A stretch of 64,000 nt of DNA from Dryocosmus kuriphilus (GCA_038277395.1 CM076191.1:32077936-32141935), one strand, 5' to 3'. Positions 9,791-21,072 are shown, counted from the stretch's first letter. Notes: generated by a model not told the origin, from the letters alone. Made by a program: numbers and translations.

Positions 9791-10391
9791 ATAGTAAGGA
9801 TTTAGGATAGTCGATCATATGAGAGTAAATGTAAAGACCAAAATTTGATCGTTTCATTGGCTTGGTTTGACAACCTCATCAGGCTGTATTTAAATAAACA
9901 TGCACAGTGTACATCCAATTAGTTTGGACGCAGTCAAACTGAATACACACAAAAATTTTTTAAATATGCATATATCACAAACTAAAACAATCATTTACCA
10001 TGACACGCTGACAATGTCTTATTAGCAAGTTCTTCTAAACATATTTGAAGACCGTTTTGTTACTCAGTTCATTGAATATTGTCGATTCAATCGGTTCACA
10101 ATGAGAATTTTTAAATTTATGTAATGCGTTAACCATCATGTTAACTAGCTAATAAGACATTGTCAGTCAGCGTTCCACGGTAAATGACTGTTTTAGTTTG
10201 TGATATATTCATATTTAAAAATTTTTTGTGTGTATATTCTGTTTGACTGCGTTCAAACTAATTTGGTGTATGTTTATTTAAATATAGCCTAATGAATTTG
10301 TCAAACTAAGCCAACGAAACGTCGCCTTCCGGATAAAATTTTGGTCTTTTTATTTACTCTCGTATGATCGACTATCCTACATCCTTACTAT
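9791..10391. mobile_element. Foldback (long inverted repeat) element of about 600 bp
   Basis: Left arm 9791-10033 and right arm 10144-10391 are near-complementary over about 245 bases. Outer ends are ATAGTAAGGAT and its inverse; inner ends are GACAATGTCTTATTAG and its inverse. The spacer is about 110 bases. No coding potential. In the left arm the minus strand carries CCTGATGAGGTTG, and in the right arm the plus strand carries CCAACGAAACGTCG; together these give the CTGATGAG-stem-GAAACG motif discussed in the findings. Confidence 0.8.
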
Positions 10392-11348
10392 TATGATGGA
10401 AAGTGATCATTTAATTCCGATTAATGATTGCAATAAACCTTGTATACCGATTGCAGGAGTTTAAGAATGACCTTTTTGAGAAATAATAGTATATTACATC
10501 ACGAGTAATGTTGTGTTAAGATTATTATATTACGCTTTTTGGGGAAGAGACCCAAACTCCATCGTAATAGACGGATTCACTATGGACTGGCGCGTGGTAA
10601 TACAACTCGTCCTGCAAACATTAAGTTGTGCGTGTAACGACGTGGTTAATTTTACAAGGGATGTACGATATTTTATTCGAAACCAGTATGTTACGAGACT
10701 GTAGGGCCGCCTGAAAAATGGGTGTTGTATGGCCCCTTATCGAAATGGTGGAAAAACGCCCTATGTAGTAGCGCCATCTGGTTTGGCTATTTTTCCCTAC
10801 GCGAGCGTGAAATAATGTCAGAGAAAGCATTGTGCGTTATGAGGTGGCGGTTTGAGGAAATAATTACCTGTCAGTATGGCGCTTTTGGAACTAATTACCT
10901 GTCACCATTTGGTAAAGAGCTATATAACACCCACTGTTCAGGGGGCGTTACAGTCGCATAACATGGTGGTTTCGAAAAAGAAAATCTCAAACTTAAGATC
11001 GTTAGGTGGTTATAGCCCAATACGTCAAAGGCATTTTTGTTAGTTCGTACGGAGTACGAAAATTTTTATACGGGGCTGTCCCGGTGTATATCATCAGTCA
11101 CGGACGCATAGTAATGCAATCAAATGATCCGATGAGAGTAGAAGTAAAATAAAATAAAATAATTATTATTTTTATTATGGATAGGCAGGGACATTGAAGT
11201 CGCCTTAGCACTGAGTTTGATGCTTATTGTGCTATAGTTTATACCTTTATTTTAAATTCCCGGGGAATTTGGATCCGTAAGAAACGACAGCAAGTCTTTG
11301 CCGGGTAAGGCTCTGTGAGTTTTTACTTTACTGAGGAAGGCTATTAGA
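10392..11348. other. No recognised gene
   Basis: Two open frames of 63 and 79 codons (10513-10704 and 10722-10961) overlap a region of more balanced base composition, but neither has a recognisable domain. It could be an old, unrecognised repeat. The stretch ends at the left arm of the giant palindrome. Confidence 0.4.
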
Positions 11349-14300
11349 GTCCAGTCAAATTAGAAGACTTTTGGTCCGTTCTGGGAAATAAATCCTACAG
11401 CCACCAAACAAATTAGAGACATTCTCGGGGGCGTCAGGAACAATCCGAGCACAAATTGGACAGCGATGTTTGTACGCTTCGATATAGGGGGGAGGTTTTA
11501 AGCTGAAAATTCGTGTTTTTTTTTTTTCATTTATGCGTGGATTGAAGAAAATGAGTGCTTCGGAGAGAAAAAGTTTTTAAACAAAAGTGGTGGAGCGGAA
11601 AATTTCCCATAGGAATATTCAGAGGGCATAACGCCAAATTAATTTTTTTATTAGTTATTCAATTATTATATAAGAAATCGCGAAAAAGTTTAACTAGTCC
11701 ATAAGTTGTTGAAAAATGCAACTCGAGTCTTCTCGTTCATTGGAAAATATAGTATTTCAGTAGTACTACAATTGTCTCTTTAACCAGTTTTCTCTATCTG
11801 TCATCATTTCTGAATTATTCATTTTGCAATTAACAAAAGGGCTTTTTTAATAATACTCGTAACTCTTTTATCGGAGTCAGAAAAATCTAGCGCAGTCAGG
11901 ATCTCTTCTAAGGGGTAAGTTTTATTATAAAGAACCGATATTTCATTTGTTTATAAAAACGCATTGTTTAATTGCATTTTGCAACTAATGCGGATTGTTT
12001 AATTGCTTATTACTCGACAACAAAAGCCCGGATGAATTTTCTAATTGTTGCAATCGAAAGCTGAAATTTTTTACAAAATTTTACAATGGATCCGATTTGT
12101 TTATAATAAATATCAACGAAAATAACTTTTTTTCTTATTTAATTCGTAACTTTGGATCTACTTAATATTAAGATCTCGGATTTGTACGAAATTAAATGGC
12201 AGCGTGTAAACTAATAACAACTGATAGGCTCAAAATCGAGTCGCCCTTTGTGTCCTCGGGGTAGCCGGTGATAGTCCTCGCCGTGATTGCGCTCTTTCTC
12301 GCGCCGCGGTGCAGGAGTGGGGATAGAGATTCTCCGCTTTTCAGAGGCTCGCGCGTATCGGCGCAAAAGCAACCAACGAAAAAAAATGCAATATCTCGCG
12401 AATTACGGCTCAGATTTTGACATTTCTTTTTTTAAATCGGTAGAGCGCGTCGAAATAATAATAAACGTGATATTTTCAAACAATAATTTTTAACCCTTAC
12501 AGGTGGAAAATTCATTTTAAAAATTTTCTACTTTCTTTCTCGCGATTTGAATGTTAAAATCGAAATATTTCCTTATGATTTAAATTAAAAATTAGCATGT
12601 ATAGAAAAAAAAACTTCACTTGCCCTTTTCTCGGTAAAAAATCTTCCCTCAATCGATGTCAATGAGAGAAGTTAAACTCTCGGTTTTTATTCAATCTTTG
12701 CACGAATTGTTTTCTAAATTGCGCGAATGTAAAAGACATCACAATTATTGAGGACTGTGATGAGGACGACGTTATTGACGACGATGTAATATACAGCGAA
12801 AAATGCGAAGAGATAGGCAGCGATGAAGAAGGTATTCCGTTGAAAATTGCGAAAATAGAATAAGATTAAGAAAGAAAGAAACGTTATAGTAATGTAAGCG
12901 AATTTAAGTAGTAATTTAAGTGATAAGATTAGTGATAAGGTTCATGTAAATAATTAAATTACTCGTTATATAACAAGCATCCTTGCTTTGCTCATGTATA
13001 ACCACAGAACGAAAATAAATAGAAAAATGCCATTCAAGTGAATTATTCATCCTTTGGCATCGATTGAGGGAAGATTTTTTACCCAGAAAAGGGCAAGTGA
13101 AATATGTTTTTTTTTTTCTATACATGCTAATTTTTAATTTAAATCATAAGAAAATGTTCGGATTTTAACATTCACATGACGAGAAAGAAAGTAGACAAAT
13201 TTTTTAATGCATTTTCCACCTGTAAGGGTTAAAAATGATTGTTTGAAAATATCACGTTTATTATTATTTCGACGCGCTCTACCGATTTAAAAAAAGAAAC
13301 GTTAAAATCGGAGGCGTTCTTCGCGAGATATTGCATTTTTTTTCGTTGGTTGCTTTTGCGCCGATACGCGCGAGCCTCTGAAAAGCGGAGAATCTCTATC
13401 CCCACTCCTGCACCGCGGCGCGAGAAAGAGCGCAATCACGGCGAGGACTATCACCGGCTACCCCGAGGACACAAAGGGCGACTCGATTTTGAGCCTATCA
13501 GTTGTTATTAGTTTACACGCTGTCATTCAATTTCGTGCAAATCCGAGCTCCTAATATTAAGTAGAAACAAAGTTACGAATTAAATAAAGAAAAAAATTAT
13601 TTTCGTTGATACTTTTTATAAACAAATCGGATCAATTGTAAAATTTTGTAAAAAATTGCAGCTTTCGATAGAAACAAGTAGAAAATTCATCCGGGCTTTT
13701 GTTGACGAGTAATAAGCAATTAAATAATCCACCTTAGTTGCAAAATGCAATTAAAGAATAAATTTTTATAAACAAATGAAATTATTGGTTGTTTATAATA
13801 AAAAGTACCCCTTAGAAGAGATTCTGACTGCGCTAGATTTTTTTCTGACTCCGATAAAAAAGTTACGGGCATTATTAAAAAAGCCCTTTTTTTAATTGCA
13901 AAATAAATAATTCAGAAATGATGACAGATAGAGAACATTGGTTAAAGAGACAATTGTAGTACTACTGAAATACTATATTTTCCAATGAACGAGAAGACTC
14001 GAGTTGCATTTTTCAACAACTTATGACTAGTTAAAATTTTTCGCGATTTCTTAGATAATAATCAAATAACTAATAAAAAAATTAATTTGGCGTTATGCCC
14101 TTTGAACATTCCTATGGGAAATTTTCCGCTCCAAAACTTTTGTTTAAAAACTTTTTCTCTCCAAAGCACTCATTTTCTTCAATCCACGCATAAATGAAAA
14201 AAAAAAAACACGAATTTTCAACTTAAAACCTCCCCCCTATATCGAAGCGTACAAACATCGCTGTCCAATTTGTGCTCGGATTGTTCCTGACACCCCCGAG

Positions 14301-14366
14301 AATGTCTCTGATTTTTTTGGTAGCTGTAGGATTTATTTCACACCAAAATGCTAATTTGACTGGACT
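11349..14366. mobile_element. Giant foldback element with 1.3-kb inverted arms
   Basis: Left arm about 11349-12659 and right arm about 13058-14366 are mirror images with scattered substitutions and small indels, around a spacer of about 400 bases. The tips read AGTCCAGTCAAATTA on the left and its inverse on the right. Each arm contains the same open frame in opposite orientation (12287-12493 plus, 13229-13435 minus). No clear target duplication: flanks are TATTAG and ATATGT. The long terminal inverted repeats and a remnant reading frame in the spacer suggest a non-autonomous derivative of a DNA transposon with very long TIRs. The superfamily is not identified. Confidence 0.8.
12666..12863 (+). 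pseudogene. Acidic C-terminal reading-frame remnant in palindrome spacer
   Basis: A 65-codon open frame that ends at a TAA. Its second half is strikingly acidic (KDITIIEDCDEDDVIDDDV, then SDEEGIPLKIAKIE at the end). It has no start codon near its beginning and sits between the two arms, so it may be the last exon or tail of a transposase whose body was deleted when the foldback formed. Acidic tails followed by a short basic end occur in several transposases, but no domain is left to assign one. Confidence 0.35.
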
Positions 14367-14376
14367 ATATGTATAA

Positions 14377-14688
14377 CCACTGTATGAACAAGATCATACT
14401 AGTGGTGAACCCGCGGCTGCATCAGACTTTATTAGAAGTACTCGCATTTACCTAGACGTTTTGTCTAGGGAAGAGGAAAACTGCGGAAAACCTACATCCC
14501 GAGTACAGCCGGTTTCCGCCTATCAAGTCTTTGGATGGATATACATTCCACAACCTAAATATACACAGCCAGCCTCATACGTCAAACCTCCCGCTCGACA
14601 TCAGTTGAACGCAGCTAATATACAAAACTTAGTCGTTTCTCACGAAGCCGTACCCATCCGAGCGCTAGTCGCACTTGAACTGGCTTAA
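14377..14688 (+). other. Open reading frame of unknown origin, 103 codons
   Basis: Open from the TAA at 14374 to a stop at 14688, with no ATG near the start. Proline- and alanine-containing, protein-like composition (TSGEPAAASDFIRSTRIYLD early; RVQPVSAYQVFGWIYIPQ in the middle). It begins right at the edge of the giant palindrome, so it may be a piece of an older element into which the palindrome inserted. No family recognised. Confidence 0.25.
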
Positions 14689-14767
14689 CATCCGTGATTA
14701 CACCCCAGTTGAAATTCACCACGCAGCTACTGCCGTCGTTTTAAATTTAATTAACTTTAATTTTATT

Positions 14768-14862
14768 ACATTCTCATCTCAATGAGAAGGTATTAGTCTT
14801 ATGTGAAAATTACTTTTGCGGATTTCATCAAATCTAGAAGTTTCAAGACCCCCTGAATCCGA
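14768..14862 (+). mobile_element. HINE-like element, 5' fragment
   Basis: Begins TTTTATT then ACATTCTCATC, and continues through the conserved block with TTGCGGATTTCAT and CCCTGAATCCGAAAAA, after which similarity stops. Variant CTCAATGAGAAGG in place of CAGAGAAGG, shared with the copy at 26157, defines an older subgroup. Confidence 0.65.
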
Positions 14863-15450
14863 AAAAGGGAACATTTACATATGTCACGCACCGAGGAGAA
14901 GCGGTGCGGGTCTTGTAAAACATGACAAGTGGAGACATATTCGGGGTGGGTTTTTGGGAGGGGGGTCACTCCATTTGTGATGTCACGAAAGGTTTTCTTG
15001 TTTTTATTCGCAAGCTGAAAAATATGAATTCCATACCTCCCACAGTTGATGATGGTAAAAATTAAATAATTCAAAATTTTAAACTATTACCACATTCCGC
15101 TCATCCGACAGCACAGCCCCTAATTTAATTTTACATATTATATTTTTAGGCAAGTTGTGGCGAGGTATCTTTATTTACCAAACTGACTACAGTACTTTGA
15201 AAAAAATAACATAATTTTTGAGTAATTTATTATAATTTGAATACACTAAAATTATGAAATTGAGTCTCCAGATTCTATAACTCCGCATAAAATTTGCCAG
15301 GCCGTTCGAGTTGGCCCCTGAAGCCTTGAAAATCGTTTTTTGAAAACTAAATTTTTAAACTCACTAATTTGTAGGAAATTTTATGCCGCATCTTTTTTCC
15401 TTAAGCAAGAAACTTGTATCTTTATCATTTCCGAAAGGAAGTAAAAAAAA
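14863..15450. other. No gene recognised
   Basis: Mixed AT-rich sequence. The open frame at 14799-15074 mostly overlaps the HINE fragment and is not called. Confidence 0.4.
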
Positions 15451-16800
15451 TCTGCCAGCTTCGCGGACACATTCTCAAAGCGCGCTTCGAGCGAAGTATG
15501 AACGCGCCTGGGGCGCGCGTCTGTCGGAACTCGCGCTTCGCGCTCGATACATAATTTAACTCGCACTATACGCTCGGTGTTTGTACATCCCCCTGCATTT
15601 GTGCGTATGGACCTTTTAAAATTAAAGATCGAATTATTGACCAGTGTAATTTTGAATTTTTTTTTGTTAAAGCTACTTCGACTTTCACGAATACATTCTC
15701 ATCACGCGTCTGGCACTTCACACTCGAATAAAGTTTTTCCAAGACGTGACATTTCTTTTTGCAGTTTGGGTGAAAATAAAATTTGTTTATTTTCGGTAAG
15801 ATTTTTCACGATTAAAGCAAAAACTGTGAGTCCTATCAAAAAATGATGTCAAGCAAATATGTAAACCTTTTTGAGATAAATAATTTTTCTCCTGGACATT
15901 TTTTTCGTATCTCGCATAGTTTCAACAAAAAATTTAATTCTTGATTTTTAATCATATTTTTAACTATTAAAACAAAAAATATATGTGTTACAAAAAAATT
16001 ATAAAGGAAATTTGTATATCTTTGGACATAAAAAACTCCGCTTCTTCACATTTCTTTCGTATCTCTCATAGTTTAGTAGAAAAATTGAATTCTTGATGTT
16101 TATTAATAACATTGTTGACCAATAAAACGAAAAATATGAGTTGAATCAAAAAAATAGTACAGAGAAAATTTGTAGATCTTTTGAGATAAACAACTTTGCT
16201 TCTTAAAATTTTTTTCGTATATTACATAGTTTTCCTGAAAAGTGAATTTTTTTAAATTTAATAATATTTTCTACGAATAATTCAAAAACTATGCGTCTTA
16301 TAGAAAAATGATTATAAGCAAATTTGTAGATCTTTTTGAGATGATCTTAACACTTTTTTCGTATATCGCATAACTTAGGTGAAAATTTGAATGATTGATT
16401 TTCTGAAAAGCATTTTCGGTGGACAGAACCAGAACCGCTGGTCAAAAAATGCCGTTTAATGAATCTAAAAAACAATCTAATCCGATTAGTCTTTCTAAAG
16501 TTATCCGATATACAGACCACGAAGACAACGAGGAAGACGACGACGACAGATACCAATGTAAAACCTGTAACCTGTGAACGTAAAACTATGCGTTGGATCA
16601 AAAAATTCTGTTAAGCAAATTTGTAAGTTTTTTCCAAAAACAATTCGGCTTGTTAATATTGGTCGTATCTCGCATAGTTTTGCTGAAAAGGGGATTTATT
16701 TATATTTAATAAAATATTTCACGAATAACTGAAAAACTAATCGTTTCTACAAAAAAAAATGATAGAAAGCAAATTCAAATAAAGAAGATTTAGAAATTAT
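15451..16800 (-). mobile_element. HINE-like element, diverged copy C
   Basis: Starts with the degraded hairpin TCTGCCAGCTTCGCGGAC and the GC-rich palindrome cluster (15470-15560), followed by at least five diverged 155-bp units, each recognised by AAATTTGTAGA, then CGTATxTCxCATAG about 55 bases on. A short GAC tract at 16525-16550 marks the minisatellite. After it a further unit (16575-16790) appears instead of the usual end, so the copy is rearranged. It is much more diverged than copies A, B, F, G, I and J. Confidence 0.6.
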
Positions 16801-16839
16801 CCAAACCAAAAATACGTTTTAACGTTCAATATCAAAATT

Positions 16840-17215
16840 CATGTAAAAAGTTGTCAATGAAAAAACAACTCCGCGATCAAATTTGGACCAATAAAACAAA
16901 AACTTGAAAAGTCTTCCAGCAAAATCCAGACAAGAAAAACAAAAAAAAGAGGAGGAAAAAAAAGGCAACCAACTCGACCAAAAACAAAAAAAATTCCAAA
17001 CCATACAGCCAACGTTTCGGCGCTCATGCAGCACCCTTATCTAGGCAATAAAAATAAATTATAATTAAAAATAATATCACCCAGCCAGCTCTGTGAGGTC
17101 GCCACGATGTTCCACCTTTGAGACCTGACTGAGTAATAAGAAAATAATAAACACAATAATAAACCTTATACCTGAAAAGGTAGGAAAACAAGCACGCATT
17201 GACCCACAAACAGAA
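16840..17215 (+). repeat. Dispersed repeat X, first copy
   Basis: Matches 24840-25254 in inverse orientation, including AACAACTCCGCGATCAAATT at one end and GTCGCCACGATGTTCCACCT near the other. It contains, on the minus strand, ATAAGGGTGCTGCATGAGCG then CCGAAACG. Noncoding. Both copies lie next to HINE fragments and near Penelope sequences. Confidence 0.65.
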
Positions 17216-17220
17216 ACCAC

Positions 17221-17262
17221 CAATTATTATTATTACTATTATTATTATTATTATTATTATAG
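17221..17262. repeat. ATT microsatellite, 3' tail of LINE
   Basis: About 13 ATT triplets with one ACT interruption, lying immediately 3' of the LINE reading frame as read on the minus strand. Several LINE clades end in short tandem triplets of this kind. Confidence 0.7.
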
Positions 17263-17712
17263 TGTAGCTTTTCGAACTCGGAAGTTCATTGCCTCAGCAA
17301 CCCGTAACCGCCGCGCATCTCTATCCTGTGCATCCTCCATCCAGTTTAAATAATCATGTCCTAGCTCTTTTAGATCGTCCCTTACGTTTTTCTCCCATCT
17401 GTTTCTCGGTTTGCCTAGAGGTCTCTTACTAATCGGTTTCCCTCTCAAAACTTGCGCCACTGTTCTTTCGTTGCCCATTCTTGCTACATGTCCCGCCCAG
17501 CTTAATTTGCGCGCTTTCATTACTCTATTAATATTTACTGACCCGTAGAGAGCATGCAGCTCATCATTATGTAGTTGTCTCCATTCACCAGTCTCTTCAT
17601 CCCTTTTTGGGCCATAGATTTTTCTAAGCACTTTATTTTCGAATACTCTAAACCTGTTCTCCTCTCCTTTCGTCAGCGCCCACGTTTCGCAACCGTACAT
17701 GACGACCGGCAT
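17257..17712 (-). pseudogene. LINE polyprotein, C-terminal region
   Basis: 151 codons open, starting near MPVVMYGCETWALTKGEE and containing VLRKIYGPKRDEETGEW, then KARKLSWAGHVARMGNERT and RPLGKPRNRWEKNVRDDL. These blocks form the typical region after the thumb of many arthropod LINE reverse transcriptases. Upstream, 17713-17930, the frame continues shifted (VNEFKYLGIIISSDN). The clade was not determined. Confidence 0.8.
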
Positions 17713-17933
17713 TATTATCGTTTTGTAAATTCTTACCTTGATATTTTTAGATAGCGATCGCGATTTTAGTAACGTATATGTTCATTTCCAGCGTTCAGCC
17801 AACTGTTGATTTTCGTTTTAATGTTATTGTCGCTGCTTATAATAATCCCGAGGTATTTAAACTCATTAACTCTTTCAAATAATAAATAAAATAACTCTTT
17901 CACTGGACGGTTTCGTTTGTACTTGTCTACGTA

Positions 17934-18725
17934 TTATAAAACTAAGTTGAAAAGGATGCACGAAAGCGCATCGCTCTGTTTCAGGCCATCGCATTCATTA
18001 AATTCCCATTTCTTTTCTAACAGTTGTCTAATTGTAAACATTTGATCGCTTGCAGACCAGTTTCGGTGGAATCCACACTGGTAATCCCCAATGATTTCCT
18101 CAGCAAAAGAGGTTAGTCTACTTAAGATTACATTGGACAGGATCTTATAGCACGAAGACACAAGTGAAATTCCCCGATAATTGTTACAGTTCGTTTTATC
18201 GCCTTTTTTAAAAATGGGTATAATAATAGAAGTATTCCATTCTTTCGGTATGCGTTCTGTTCTCCAGATTGCGCGTATTAATTTACAAATTTGCCTCGTG
18301 AGGTAAAGGCCGCCATTTTTTATCAGTTCTGACGGTAGGTCGTCAATGCCCGCGGCTTTGTTATTTTTCAACTTCTTAAAGGCCATTTCTATTTCTTTAT
18401 CAGTAGGCTCATCAATTAGTAGATCAGCAGTGTGGATTTCACCGAGATTAACTTCAACGGGGGCTTCGCGTACGTTCAATAGCTTATCGAAATAGTTTTT
18501 CTATAAATTTAGTCTCTCTGTCGCATCAGCTACTAGATTGCCATTTTCGTCGCTCATTATTTTCGTTCTACTTTGAAAACCTTTCCCTATAAAATTGATT
18601 CCCCTGTACATCTCACGCGGGTTATTTTGTTTACTATGCGTTTCTATGGCTAGTATTCTATTCTTTTCCAAATCCCTTTTGTTGGATCTGTAAAACCTAT
18701 TTGTACTTTTACTAATCTCGAGATA
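17934..18725 (-). pseudogene. LINE reverse transcriptase with catalytic region deleted
   Basis: From the mariner boundary the minus strand encodes EISKSTNRFYRSNKRDLEKN, then the RT blocks KNNKAAGIDDLPSELIKNGG, WNTSIIIPIFKKGDKTNCNN and YRGISLVSSCYKILSNVILS, then DYQCGFHRNWSASDQ. EKKWEFNECDGLKQSDALSC follows. An intact RT would have about 60 residues with the first catalytic aspartate between EFN and the GLKQ block. The Y-x-D-D box should follow near 17930, but only later sequence is there. The copy is inactive. Confidence 0.85.
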
Positions 18726-20002
18726 CGAGGTGTGTTCAAAAAGTAAATTGAATTTTCAAATTTCGCGGGCTACGTACATTCGATCTTCAATTTTTTAAAA
18801 TTTTATATTGATACACTTGTCCCGAACATATGTGCACAGTTTCAAGTGTATAGCGTTTTTAGTTTGTTTGTGAGAGGCGTAAAGGTTAGAAGTGATTGGT
18901 GTGATCTTCGATTTTCTGCTGTCGAAGAAAATGGATCAGAGAACTTGCATCAGATTTTACTTGAAATGTTGACAGTGGCATACGGTGAGTCTACTTTGAG
19001 CGAAAAAAATGTTTATAAGTGTTACAAGCTCTTCCAAGGAGGCCGAGAAGACATCAATGACGAATCTCGCTCTGGACGCCCCAGTACGTCAATAAATGAT
19101 GAAAGCGTTGAAGAAGTGAAGAATATGGTGTTGAAGAATCGTCTAATCACTGTTAGAGAAGTTGTTGAAGACGTCGGTATCTCGGTTGGCTCGTGCCATG
19201 CAATTTTTTCCTATGTTTTGGGCATGAAACATGTGGCAGCGAAATTTGTTCCGAAACTGCTTAATTTTGACCAAAAGAATCGTCGAATGAGCATCGATCA
19301 AGAGCTGTTCAATGACGTCAATAATGATTCTGATATACTCAAAAGAGTTATAACTGGTGAGGAATCATAGGTATACGGTTATGACGTCGAAACCAAAGCC
19401 CAATCGTCCCAATGGAAGACCCCGGAAGAGCCAAGACCGAAAAAACACGTCAAGTTCGATCAAATGTCAAGATTTTGCTCACTGTTTTCTTCGATTACCG
19501 TGGCTTAGTACATCAAGAGTTCTTACCACAAGGTCGCACGGTCAACAAGGAGTATTACCTTGAAGTTATGCGCCGTTTGCGAGAAGCAATATGGCAAAAA
19601 CGTCCGGAATTGTGGAAAAACAGTTCATGGCTTTTGCATCACGACAATGCACCTGCTCACTTATCGTTGCTTGTGCGTGACTTTTTGACCAAGAACAAAA
19701 TCACAATCATGCCTCAGCCACCATATTCACCGGATTTGGCCCCCTGCGACTTTTTCCTGTTCCCAAAACTGAGGAGACCCATGAAAGGACAACGATTGAG
19801 GAGATAAATAATGCATCGTTGGAAGAACTCAAGGCTATACCAAAAAGTGCTTATCAGAAGAGCTTCGAGGATTAGAAAAAGCGTTGGCAAAAGTGTGTTA
19901 TATCTGAGGGGGGTTACTTTGAAGGGGACAACATAATAATTGATGAATAAATAAATATTTTTTCATAAAAATTAAGTCACCTTACTTTTTGAACACACCT
20001 TG
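18726..20002 (+). mobile_element. Mariner transposon inserted in a LINE
   Basis: A 1277-bp element bounded by inverted ends (CGAGGTGTGTTCAAAAAGTA on the left, inverse with one change on the right) and flanked by TA on both sides (18724-18725 and 20003-20004). Removing it restores the LINE reading frame, so the LINE arrived first. Size, TA target and transposase motifs fit the mariner family of the Tc1/mariner group. Confidence 0.93.
18846..19807 (+). pseudogene. Mariner transposase, disrupted (D,D34D type)
   Basis: The N-terminal half (18846-19370) has the helix-turn-helix region with KCYKLFQGGREDINDESRSG and RPSTS, and the second helix block VREVVEDVGISVGSCH. It ends at a TAG replacing the tryptophan after TGEES, and the usual first catalytic aspartate of TGDES is E here. 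A frameshift near 19440 follows. The second half (to 19807) keeps HHDNAPAH and SPDLAPCDFFLFPKLR, with 34 residues between the two remaining catalytic aspartates. Downstream sequence to 19880 continues out of frame. The enzyme cannot work. Confidence 0.92.
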
Positions 20003-20004
20003 TA

Positions 20005-20125
20005 CTTCTTATGTGTTTGACCGCACTTATTCTTTAAACTAATTTGTTTGGCCTTTGTTCGCTTTTTAAACCATAGTTTGCACTCTTCGTCGAAGCACGG
20101 TTTGCTTTTGGTTACTTTCTTTAAA
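20005..20125 (-). pseudogene. LINE fragment on the far side of the mariner
   Basis: The minus strand encodes KKVTKSKPCFDEECKLWFKK followed by RTKAKQISLKN, the spacer between endonuclease and RT in this LINE type (PWFDEEC is the usual block). It ends abruptly upstream, marking the 5' truncation point near 20125. Confidence 0.7.
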
Positions 20126-20189
20126 CCTATAGTACAAAAGGAAATTAAAATCCAGAAAAGTAAAGAGAAAAGAAAAGGATTCATGGAAT

Positions 20190-21072
20190 TTAAACTCTAA
20201 ATGTAATCAATCATACAATCAAAACAACCATTTAATTTATCTAAATCAGTCTTTAAATTTATAGATAACTCCTTTTGTTTTAATATAAAGCATTTCCATG
20301 AATTCTCTCTTATTCTTATCATTCTCATAATGTAAAATCTGAACACCATCCCAATCAAAAAAGCATTCTGCACATTCCCTAGTATGTCTAGCAAGAACAC
20401 TATGATAAGAAAGTTACAAACGTACAGCATTCTAATGTTCTTCCACCCTATAGTATTAAAAAGTCTACCAGTCTGTCCCACATAAGTCATTCCACACTTC
20501 TTGCAAATGATTCCTAACTATGTTCAAATTATGTGTGTGAAGACTCATGGGACAAACCCATAGCTCTGTCAACTAACCCCTTAATTACCGCAATTTTATT
20601 TTGTATAGGATATTAAAAAAAAAAGTTCAAAATGCTACCAGAATAGGTACTTTTTCTAAACCAGTTACTAATAATACTCCCATCTAGAAGTCTTGTTAAC
20701 TCTAAGACCACAAAACTAATTTTGTTAATTTTCTCGATCTCACAAGTGAATTGAAGTTTCGGATGAAAACTGTTAAAAGCCTCAACCACCATCTCTAAAT
20801 TATTTAAAGGAACGCACAAAAAGGTATCATCTACATAACGAGAGTTAAAAAGAACATCAAAATTCAATTTTGAAAAGCGAAATTCTTCAAATCCTCCATT
20901 ACAATTTCTGCCAAAATCGGAGAAATGACAGAACCTGTGGGAATACCAAGCTTTTGTTTATAAAAGACTCCATTGAATTTAAAATAAATGGAATTCATAA
21001 TAAAATCTATCCCTTTTAGAAATTGTTTTTGATCCAATCGAGTGCGTACTTTAATTTTATCCCATCTATTAA
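20190..21072 (-). mobile_element. Penelope-like element, inverted copy (5'-truncated)
   Basis: Minus-strand Penelope RT palm region with SRYVDDTFLCVPL (intact Y-V-D-D), FNSFHPKLQFTCEIE and SIISNWFRKSTYSGS. It then jumps by an internal deletion of about 300 bp (junction near 20520) to the GIY-YIG part, IICKKCGMTYVGQTGRL, and ends with the CAECFFDWDGV block and ELSINLKTDLDKLNGCFD. Frames are broken in several places. Penelope elements combine an RT with a C-terminal GIY-YIG endonuclease. This copy is a mirror image of the one beginning at 21084. Confidence 0.88.

Larger units (their letters stand above)
17224..18725 (-). mobile_element. 5'-truncated LINE (3' half), split by mariner
   Basis: The minus strand carries the C-terminal half of a non-LTR retrotransposon polyprotein ending in a triplet-repeat tail. 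The body stops at 18725, where a mariner is inserted. The frame resumes at 20005, where the minus strand codes CFDEECKLWFKKRTKAKQ and a following KNKCGQTHKKY that joins with EISKSTNRFYRSN after the insertion. The upstream endonuclease domain is absent, the usual result of incomplete target-primed reverse transcription. Confidence 0.85.

Noticed and set aside
10722..10961. 79-codon plus-strand frame with Trp- and Cys-containing translation
   Set aside because: No recognisable domain, no splice context, and no repeat partner; left as unassigned.
12287..12493. Conserved open frame present in both palindrome arms
   Set aside because: It is the same DNA twice in mirror image, so conservation reflects the arms, not selection on a protein; no domain seen.
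11349..14366. Polinton/Maverick element
   Set aside because: Tips do begin AG and end CT, but the flanks show no 6-bp duplication and no Polinton gene is present.
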